The translations under genes were made by a program, and so were the position numbers. Source: Hyphomicrobiales bacterium (GTDB lineage: Bacteria; Pseudomonadota; Alphaproteobacteria; Rhizobiales; JAJFHB01). Taken from it: a stretch of DNA of 11,306 nucleotides. Below are positions 6,842-11,306 of this stretch, piece after piece. The DNA lies in NCBI GenBank assembly GCA_021775795.1, contig JAJFHB010000015.1, forward strand, positions 1-11,306, given 5' to 3'. Under the pieces are notes generated by a model, which had not been told where the DNA came from, searched no databases, and saw only the letters and a program-made list of their open reading frames with translations. Position 1 is the first letter of the stretch, and the number at the start of each line of letters is the position of its first letter.

Positions 6842-7621
6842 TCACAAATGCTTGCGCAGGAACTCAAGCGTTCGTTCCCATGCCTGCTCGGCTGCATCTT
6901 CGTTGTAGCGGTCGCCTTGATTGTTGGCGAAGGCATGTCCTGAGTTCGGGTAGATGTAAACTTCATGTTCGCCGTTGAGGGTGTCGAGCCGGGCCTGAAA
7001 TGTTTCGACCGTGTCGAGGGAAATGGCGCGGTCGTCTTCACCGAAGTGGGCGATAATCTTTGCCCGCATCTGGCTCAGATCATCCTGAGGATTGAAAAAG
7101 CCGTAGTAGATAACGCTCGCGGTGGTTCCAAGATTGTTACGCGCCATCTGGTAAGACCAACCACCGCCGAAACACCAGCCTACGGATGCGATGCGTTCTT
7201 CATCCACCTTGTCATCTGTAAATGATGCCATGTAGGCGATGGCCTTGTTCAGGTTTGTGAACGCAGCCTGCGAATTATCTCGGACTTCACCCGCGAGCTC
7301 TCGCGCCTCATCATTTATGATGGTTGAGCGGCCGCCATACAAATCAACAGCCAGAGCCACGAAACCTTCTTCTGCGTATCGGTCTGCCGTGCGCCGGATC
7401 TGATCGTTCAGTCCCCACCATTCGTGGATGAGAATGATGCCCGGGGCATTGTGGGCATCTTCGGGGTAGGCGAGATATCCCAGGCTCTTTCCATCGCCAG
7501 TGTAATCAATGTTCTCTGACACAACATCAGCGCTACCAGGTGTTGCCGCGAGGAACACCATGGTGATGGACAGCGCCAGTGCGGTTATGGTTCTTGTAAG
7601 GAGGAGAGACAGGCTCGGCAT
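6842..7621 (-). CDS. Secreted dienelactone hydrolase family protein
   Basis: This is an alpha/beta-hydrolase of the dienelactone hydrolase family, whose classic members open lactone rings in chloroaromatic breakdown; many relatives have unknown substrates. The 259-residue product has a signal peptide (Arg10, hydrophobic core about 11-26, likely cleavage after Gly-Ser-Ala at 29-31), so it is predicted to be periplasmic, unlike the classic cytoplasmic enzyme. The catalytic set is complete: nucleophile Cys150 in GWCFGGG, Asp197 in GEDD, His229 in NSGHAF, and the supporting Glu67 in HEWWG. The start ATG 7621 is preceded by GAGGG (7630-7634 on this strand) with an 8-base spacer, better than an in-frame TTG five codons upstream. 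Its 3' end faces the PaaK-like gene with an 18-base gap and no visible terminator. Its substrate cannot be inferred. A link to the neighbouring aromatic-acid-type importer is possible but rests only on proximity, and the genes are on opposite strands. Confidence 0.9.
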   Translation of the reverse strand: MPSLSLLLTRTITALALSITMVFLAATPGSADVVSENIDYTGDGKSLGYLAYPEDAHNAPGIILIHEWWGLNDQIRRTADRYAEEGFVALAVDLYGGRSTIINDEARELAGEVRDNSQAAFTNLNKAIAYMASFTDDKVDEERIASVGWCFGGGWSYQMARNNLGTTASVIYYGFFNPQDDLSQMRAKIIAHFGEDDRAISLDTVETFQARLDTLNGEHEVYIYPNSGHAFANNQGDRYNEDAAEQAWERTLEFLRKHL

Positions 7622-7629
7622 AAAGGATA

Positions 7630-7634
7630 CCCTC
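7630..7634 (-). promoter_or_regulatory. Ribosome binding site of the hydrolase gene
   Basis: On the minus strand GAGGG lies 8 bases before ATG 7621. It selects this start over the TTG at 7636, which overlaps the site itself. Confidence 0.6.
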
Positions 7635-7656
7635 AAATTGCATTGCGATTTGGCGC

Positions 7657-7662
7657 AGTATA
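7657..7662 (-). promoter_or_regulatory. Candidate -10 box of the hydrolase gene
   Basis: On the minus strand TATACT matches the sigma-70 -10 consensus at five of six positions and sits about 36 bases before the start codon. No good -35 box is found at 16-18 bases: the hexamer 17 bases upstream, TAGTTA, matches only three positions. A GTGACA is 23 bases away, which is too far. The promoter is therefore tentative and may need an activator. Confidence 0.3.
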
Positions 7663-7666
7663 GAAG

Positions 7667-7697
7667 CGAAAAGACGTCGTAACTATGTCACTTTTCG
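7667..7697. repeat. 7-bp inverted repeat in the divergent hydrolase/hemH intergenic region
   Basis: CGAAAAG at 7667-7673 and its exact reverse complement CTTTTCG at 7691-7697 are separated by 17 bases, giving 24 bases centre to centre. The half nearer the hydrolase gene lies right upstream of its -10-like box, and the pair flanks the expected -35 position. This layout is what a dimeric repressor or activator site would look like. No regulator gene is adjacent. The wider gap (7622-7822) holds nothing else I can support apart from the weak promoter elements listed. Confidence 0.4.
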
Positions 7698-7770
7698 ACC
7701 CAAAACAAACCGGCATGTCGCCTGCATGTTTAGTGCGAATTCCCGTTGATCCAATATGCATCTGTGGTCC

Positions 7771-7799
7771 GTAGCAGCACTGACAAATTCTGCTATACA
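7771..7799 (+). promoter_or_regulatory. Weak candidate promoter of hemH
   Basis: TATACA at 7794-7799 resembles a -10 box (four of six positions), with GTAGCA at 7771-7776 in -35 position across a 17-base spacer. A second option uses CTGACA at 7780-7785 as -35, which would give a very short leader. Both are weak. I see no iron-response or Irr-type box. Confidence 0.25.
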
Positions 7800-7810
7800 A
7801 CAAATAAACC

Positions 7811-7814
7811 GGAA
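7811..7814 (+). promoter_or_regulatory. Modest ribosome binding site before the TTG start of hemH
   Basis: GGAA sits 8 bases before TTG 7823. A weak site plus a TTG start implies a low translation rate, as may suit an enzyme needed in small amounts. Confidence 0.35.
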
Positions 7815-7822
7815 CCAAGCCC

Positions 7823-8857
7823 TTGCACGACCAATCTCACTGGCCAGCTGATCATCCTGCGGTCTCCTCTCCCAAGATCGGTGTGCTCATCGTAAATCTC
7901 GGGACACCTGAGGCCACGGACTACTGGTCCATGCGGCGCTACTTGAAAGAATTCCTCAGCGACCCCCGGGTCATTGAGGTCTGGCGGCCGCTCTGGTGGC
8001 TGATCCTGAACGGCATAATTCTGACAACGCGGCCAAAGGCAAGTGGTGAAGCGTACAATGCCATCTGGAACAAGGAGCTTGATGAATCACCGCTCAAAAC
8101 GATCACCAGAGCACAAGCAACAAAGCTGGGTGCAGGGCTGGAAGGTGTCCATGGGGGCATCATTGTTGACTGGGCGATGCGCTATGGAAAGCCTCCCATC
8201 GCTGAAGGACTTGAAAAACTGAAGTCCCAAGGATGTGAGCGGATATTGCTGTTTCCGCTCTACCCGCAATATAGCGCTGCAACAACAGCCACTGTGAACG
8301 ATAAGGCGTTTGACGCGCTGCATGAGATGCGCTGGCAGCCCACCTTGCGGATAGTGCCGCCCTATCATGATGAGCCGGCCTACATAGATGCACTGGCGGC
8401 AACGATCACCTCACATCTGGACAGCCTGTCCTGGAAACCAGAGATGTTGCTGGCGTCATTCCACGGGTTGCCGCGGGAGTATCTCGAGAAGGGCGATCCC
8501 TATCACTGTCACTGCCAGAAAACCGGGCGATTGTTGCGTGAGGCCCTTGGACGGGATGAGACAAACTTTATGACCGTCTTTCAGTCACGGTTCGGCAAGG
8601 CCGAGTGGTTGCAGCCGTACACGGCCGAAACGATTGAGAATTTGGGGCGCTCAGGGGTGAAGAACCTGGCGGTTGTGACGCCAGGGTTTGCCGCGGACTG
8701 CGTTGAAACGCTGGAAGAAATTGCCATGCAGGGCAAAGAACAGTTCTGCAGCAACGGTGGCGAGAATTTCACGCTCATACCGTGCCTGAATGACAGTGAA
8801 GTGTCCGTGTCCATGCTTCAGGATATTGCCACCCGCGAATTGCAGGGGTGGATTTAA
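7823..8857 (+). CDS. hemH: Ferrochelatase (protoporphyrin/coproporphyrin ferrochelatase)
   Basis: This enzyme inserts ferrous iron into the porphyrin ring in late haem synthesis; in this type of organism it acts at the cytoplasmic membrane face, most likely on protoporphyrin IX. The 344-residue product begins with the first strand and loop GVLIVNLGTP (20-29), followed by RRYLKEFLSDPRV (38-50). The active-site His214 is in SFHGLP and is followed by a YHCHC stretch at 227-231, a pattern I associate with alphaproteobacterial ferrochelatases. The conserved metal-path Glu295 is in DCVETLEEI. Length is normal. No ATG lies ahead of the conserved core, since the first is codon 37, and an in-frame stop at 7805-7807 limits the upstream choice. 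TTG 7823, with a modest GGAA at 7811-7814, is therefore the best start. Further cysteines occur late in the chain (EQFCS, IPCLN). Whether they bind an iron-sulfur cluster, as in some alphaproteobacterial ferrochelatases, cannot be decided here. Confidence 0.95.
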   Translation: MHDQSHWPADHPAVSSPKIGVLIVNLGTPEATDYWSMRRYLKEFLSDPRVIEVWRPLWWLILNGIILTTRPKASGEAYNAIWNKELDESPLKTITRAQATKLGAGLEGVHGGIIVDWAMRYGKPPIAEGLEKLKSQGCERILLFPLYPQYSAATTATVNDKAFDALHEMRWQPTLRIVPPYHDEPAYIDALAATITSHLDSLSWKPEMLLASFHGLPREYLEKGDPYHCHCQKTGRLLREALGRDETNFMTVFQSRFGKAEWLQPYTAETIENLGRSGVKNLAVVTPGFAADCVETLEEIAMQGKEQFCSNGGENFTLIPCLNDSEVSVSMLQDIATRELQGWI

Positions 8858-8978
8858 GCCGCATATTCGAAAAGCTGGGTCGCACGGTTTTTTCCGCTCG
8901 GCGGCATTTGATGCCTTCACCCTAAAGGAACGTAACTTGTCGGGGACACGAGCAAGAATCAGATACCTTAGTTTGCAA

Positions 8979-8999
8979 CCGTGACCAGCGTGCTCACGG
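8979..8999. repeat. 6-bp inverted repeat upstream of the SPFH gene
   Basis: CCGTGA (8979-8984) and TCACGG (8994-8999) form a perfect dyad around nine bases, 59 bases before the SPFH start codon. It could be an operator or a leader hairpin. The rest of the 200-base gap (8858-9057) shows neither a convincing terminator for hemH nor a sound promoter. A GGAAC at 8927-8931 recalls the EcfG -35 motif but has no matching -10. Confidence 0.3.
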
Positions 9000-9044
9000 A
9001 CATTCGATCTGCGTTGGGCGTTCAACAGGCGCCAGCAGTTCGAC

Positions 9045-9050
9045 AGGAGG
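9045..9050 (+). promoter_or_regulatory. Strong ribosome binding site of the SPFH gene
   Basis: AGGAGG lies 7 bases before ATG 9058, a near-ideal Shine-Dalgarno site. Confidence 0.7.
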
Positions 9051-9057
9051 TCTACCG

Positions 9058-10044
9058 ATGTTTGATATGTTTGAAGGCGTCAGCCTGTTTGTTCTGATAC
9101 TGCTCGTACTCTTTATTATTATTCTTTATCAGGCCATCAAGACGGTGCCTCAGGGTTACGGCTACACGGTTGAGCGACTTGGACGCTACACCCGGACGCT
9201 GACGCCAGGACTGAACATCATCATTCCCTTCGTCGATCGGATCGGCGCGCGCATGAACATGATGGAACAGGTCCTCGAAGTCCCCAGCCAGGAGGTGATC
9301 ACCCGCGATAATGCGATGGTTACCGTCGATGGGGTCAGCTTCTACCAGGTGCTTGACGCCGCCAAGGCAACTTACGAGGTTAACAACCTTGAGCTTGCCA
9401 TCCTCAACATCACCATGACCAACATTCGAACCGTGATGGGGAGTATGGATCTGGACTCCTTGCTGTCACAGCGCGATGAGATAAATCAGCGTTTGCTCTC
9501 GGTTGTTGATGCAGCGACCTCACCCTGGGGCATCAAGGTCACCCGTATAGAGATCAAGGATATTGTGCCGCCGCGCGATCTCATTGATGCCATGGCCCGG
9601 CAGATGAAGGCTGAACGCGAAAAGCGCGCCGTGGTTCTTGAGGCGGAGGGGCAGCGGCAATCTGAAATTCTCCGGGCTGAGGGTCTGAAGCAATCTGTGG
9701 TACTCGCAGCTGAAGGTGACAAGGAAGCAGCCTTCAGGGAAGCGGAAGCCCGTGAGCGTTCTGCCGAAGCGGAGGCCAAGGCAACCCAAATGGTCTCTGT
9801 GGCAATCGCGGAGGGCGACATTCAGGCGGTGAACTACTTTGTTGCAACGAAGTACGTCAGCGCCTTGGAGAAAATTGCATCAGCGCCGAACCAGAAGGTC
9901 TTGATGCTGCCTGTTGAAGCAGCCTCGGTTATCGGCTCCATTGGCGGGATTGCCGAACTGGCCCGTGCAGCCTTCGGCGGCGAGGGCGATGGATCCGATG
10001 GTGGCGGCCGCAGCGGTCGGGTGCCGAGCACGCGTAAGCCCTAA
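9058..10044 (+). CDS. qmcA: SPFH/Band-7 (stomatin-like) membrane protein, QmcA type
   Basis: This is a membrane-anchored SPFH protein that forms large ring- or cage-like oligomers and is linked to membrane microdomains and to membrane-protein quality control with FtsH-type proteases. The 328-residue product has one N-terminal membrane helix (about 8-27). The SPFH domain starts at [15 protein letters not shown] (30-44) and includes [15 protein letters not shown] charged helical region follows from about 185 to 250, then the conserved [14 protein letters not shown] from 253. The helical part shows three copies of an 11-residue period with Ala-Glu-Gly at 196-198, 207-209 and 218-220, and a degenerate fourth (Ala-Glu-Ala 229-231). 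It resembles E. coli QmcA over nearly its whole length. The last 20 or so residues form a Gly/Ser-rich basic tail ([18 protein letters not shown]) not typical of E. coli QmcA. The NfeD-like partner gene starts 36 bases downstream. The family is certain; the symbol rests on overall similarity. Confidence 0.94.
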   Translation: MFDMFEGVSLFVLILLVLFIIILYQAIKTVPQGYGYTVERLGRYTRTLTPGLNIIIPFVDRIGARMNMMEQVLEVPSQEVITRDNAMVTVDGVSFYQVLDAAKATYEVNNLELAILNITMTNIRTVMGSMDLDSLLSQRDEINQRLLSVVDAATSPWGIKVTRIEIKDIVPPRDLIDAMARQMKAEREKRAVVLEAEGQRQSEILRAEGLKQSVVLAAEGDKEAAFREAEARERSAEAEAKATQMVSVAIAEGDIQAVNYFVATKYVSALEKIASAPNQKVLMLPVEAASVIGSIGGIAELARAAFGGEGDGSDGGGRSGRVPSTRKP

Positions 10045-10080
10045 GGCAGAGCATGAAAGCGGGAAGCGGGAGCAGTTGAA

Positions 10081-10524
10081 ATGCAGGAACTGGTAGCCAC
10101 ACTGGGCGATTGGACCTGGTGGATCGTTGCGGCGGTACTTTTGGTTCTGGAGCTTGTCATCCCCGGTGTCTTCTTTCTGTGGATGGGGCTTGCCGCCATG
10201 GTGGTGGGTGTATTGGTGCTGATTGTCGATATTTCGTGGCAGGGGCAGATTGCAGCCTTTGCCGTGCTCTCAATCATTGCTTTGATTGTGTCCCGATATT
10301 TCTTTGCCGGCCGCCGGGTTGTCAGCGACCGTCCCAACCTGAACCGGCGCATGTATGATTATGTTGGCCGCAGTTTTGTTCTGGAAGCTCCCATTCAAAA
10401 CGGCACCGGAACGATACGTGTCGACGATACGATCTGGAGGGTTCGCGGAGACGATGCGGCGGTGGGCGCGCGGGTCCGCATCACCGAGGTCGACGGGCTG
10501 GAATTTTTGGTGGTGCCGGACTAG
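10081..10524 (+). CDS. NfeD-like membrane protein (YbbJ type), partner of the SPFH protein
   Basis: This is a short-form NfeD protein that usually occurs in one operon with an SPFH gene and is thought to work with it in the membrane. The 147 residues contain three hydrophobic segments (about 13-32, 36-50 and 55-75), including the typical ELVIPGVFFLWMGLAA at 24-39. A soluble OB-fold domain follows from about residue 93, marked by GTGTIRVDDTIWRV (108-121), the paired Gly129, and EVDGLEFLVV at 136-145. It lacks the N-terminal serine-protease domain of long NfeD proteins. ATG 10081 has GGGAG at 10068-10072 eight bases upstream, and the gene follows the QmcA-type gene by 36 bases, so both are probably one transcript. 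Its stop lies 20 bases from the stop of the convergent MotB-type gene, with no clear terminator between. Family assignment is firm. Biochemical function is poorly defined in general. Confidence 0.92.
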   Translation: MQELVATLGDWTWWIVAAVLLVLELVIPGVFFLWMGLAAMVVGVLVLIVDISWQGQIAAFAVLSIIALIVSRYFFAGRRVVSDRPNLNRRMYDYVGRSFVLEAPIQNGTGTIRVDDTIWRVRGDDAAVGARVRITEVDGLEFLVVPD

Positions 10525-10544
10525 GGCAGAAACCGTCAGTTGAC

Positions 10545-11306
10545 CTACTGACCAGATCGCGAGAGGGAGTGATCGGGATCGAGCGGTGGCTCTTCGTGCA
10601 GGATTAAAATGCTGATGCGGCGGTTTGCGGCGAGAAGCACATCGTCTGGAAACAGCGGCTGAGTGTCTGCCTTGCCGACAACAGATGCAATTCGGTCCGA
10701 GGGCAGACCTGCTTCTCCCAGGATACGGCGCGCGGCGTTAGCGCGGTCCGCGGTCAGTTCCCAAAGTGTATAGCCGTCTGCGCGATAGAGGCGAGCAGCG
10801 TCACTGTGGCCTGTGATACGCACGCGGTTAGGCATCTGCTCCAGCACCGGCGCCATACGTTCCAACAGTAATCGTGTATGAGAATAGGCTTCCGCCGTGC
10901 CGGAGTGGAACATGGCGCGCCCATCCTGATCCACAAGTTGGATGTGCAGGCCTTCCGGGGTCTCTTCGACAATAAGGTTTGCTGACAGCTCTGTTATATC
11001 GGGGAGTTCCTGCCAGGCCTGGCGCAAAGAGGCTGCTGCAAGGGCGAAGTTGCGCGGCTCAGAGATGTCCGCTTCCACATAGTCGTGCGTGTTGGCCTCA
11101 GGGCCCTGGCGGGTCGCCTGGTCATGTTGTTCGTCGGCGTAATCGGTGTCGTTTTCTCTCGTGAGCTGGGCAACCTGCTTCACAAATTCCCGCACAGGCA
11201 CGCCTTCAATCTCGATCATCCCGGCTTTAATGGTGGTTTGCCGGACACCGAAAGCATCGCGCATCGAGCCGGCAACGATCTGCATTTTTTCCTTGTCCTG
11301 GATCGA
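10545..11306 (-). CDS. motB: MotB-type flagellar stator protein, C-terminal part (N-terminus beyond the window)
   Basis: MotB anchors the ion-driven stator of the flagellar motor to peptidoglycan. The 253 residues seen include a linker region rich in Asp, Glu and Gln (about 40-85 from the window edge), then an OmpA-like peptidoglycan-binding domain. That domain has TGHSD at about 165-169, a segment typical of MotB, GYTLWELTADRANAARR, at about 178-194, and NRRISIL at about 228-234. The frame remains open to the right edge. An internal ATG at 11285 has an AGGA-like stretch before it, but the sequence around it (QIVAGSMRDAFGV) is the post-plug region that in MotB follows the membrane helix, so the true start with the transmembrane helix and its ion-binding Asp should lie outside. 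The symbol is given because the C-terminal pattern is MotB-like. A non-flagellar OmpA-family relative (such as a TssL- or LafU-like protein) is less likely but not excluded. Confidence 0.8.
   Translation of the reverse strand, partial: SIQDKEKMQIVAGSMRDAFGVRQTTIKAGMIEIEGVPVREFVKQVAQLTRENDTDYADEQHDQATRQGPEANTHDYVEADISEPRNFALAAASLRQAWQELPDITELSANLIVEETPEGLHIQLVDQDGRAMFHSGTAEAYSHTRLLLERMAPVLEQMPNRVRITGHSDAARLYRADGYTLWELTADRANAARRILGEAGLPSDRIASVVGKADTQPLFPDDVLLAANRRISILILHEEPPLDPDHSLSRSGQ

Noticed and set aside
8893..8911. CCGC-TCG-GCGG hairpin next to six T residues after hemH as a terminator
   Set aside because: The T-run precedes the stem on the + strand, the stem has only 4 bp, and on the minus strand the flanking run would be A.
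8927..8954. GGAAC motif upstream of the SPFH gene as an EcfG general-stress promoter
   Set aside because: No CGTT-like -10 element is present at 16-18 bases downstream.
1..11306. CRISPR arrays, transposons, phage genes, toxin-antitoxin or defence genes
   Set aside because: I saw no spaced direct repeats, terminal inverted repeats with a transposase, integrases, or genes of such families on either strand.

Overview
The window looks like ordinary chromosomal DNA of an alphaproteobacterium. Tentatively it is a Hyphomicrobiales-like organism of moderate GC, judged from the ferrochelatase type with its Tyr-His-Cys-His-Cys stretch, from the QmcA/NfeD pair close to hemH, and from the MotB type. This is pattern recognition, not a database match. 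I see no rRNA, tRNA, CRISPR array, transposon or integration site. No gap between genes exceeds about 200 bases.

Region 1 (1-6823, + strand) is a six-gene uptake cluster. It holds a LivG-type ATPase (22-810), a LivH-type permease with an extra N-terminal membrane segment pair (about 899-2008), a LivM-type permease (2020-3096), a secreted periplasmic binding protein (3278-4591), a LivF-type ATPase with a basic C-terminal tail (4634-5452) and a PaaK-like adenylate-forming protein (5585-6823). Together these make a complete hydrophobic-amino-acid-type (HAAT) ABC importer. The CoA-ligase-like partner suggests that the cargo is an organic or aromatic acid that is made into a CoA thioester after entry, rather than leucine, isoleucine or valine. 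The substrate cannot be read from the sequence.

Region 2 (6842-7621, - strand) is a secreted dienelactone-hydrolase-family protein that converges on the PaaK-like gene. It shares a 201-base divergent intergenic region with hemH. That region contains a 7-bp inverted repeat (7667-7673 / 7691-7697) beside a -10-like box for the hydrolase gene.

Region 3 (7823-10524, + strand) holds hemH (ferrochelatase, with a TTG start), then a stomatin/SPFH protein of the QmcA type and an NfeD-like membrane protein. The last two form the widely conserved SPFH-NfeD membrane-quality-control pair.

Region 4 (10545-11306, - strand) is the C-terminal part of a MotB-type flagellar stator protein with an OmpA-like peptidoglycan-binding domain. 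Its N-terminus runs off the right edge.

The observations most worth following are the PaaK-like protein, whose usual Ser/Thr/Gly-rich nucleotide-binding loop is replaced by a Ser-Pro-Gly-Pro-Ile-Tyr-Glu-Pro stretch, and its coupling to the importer. I did not find a clearly new system here.
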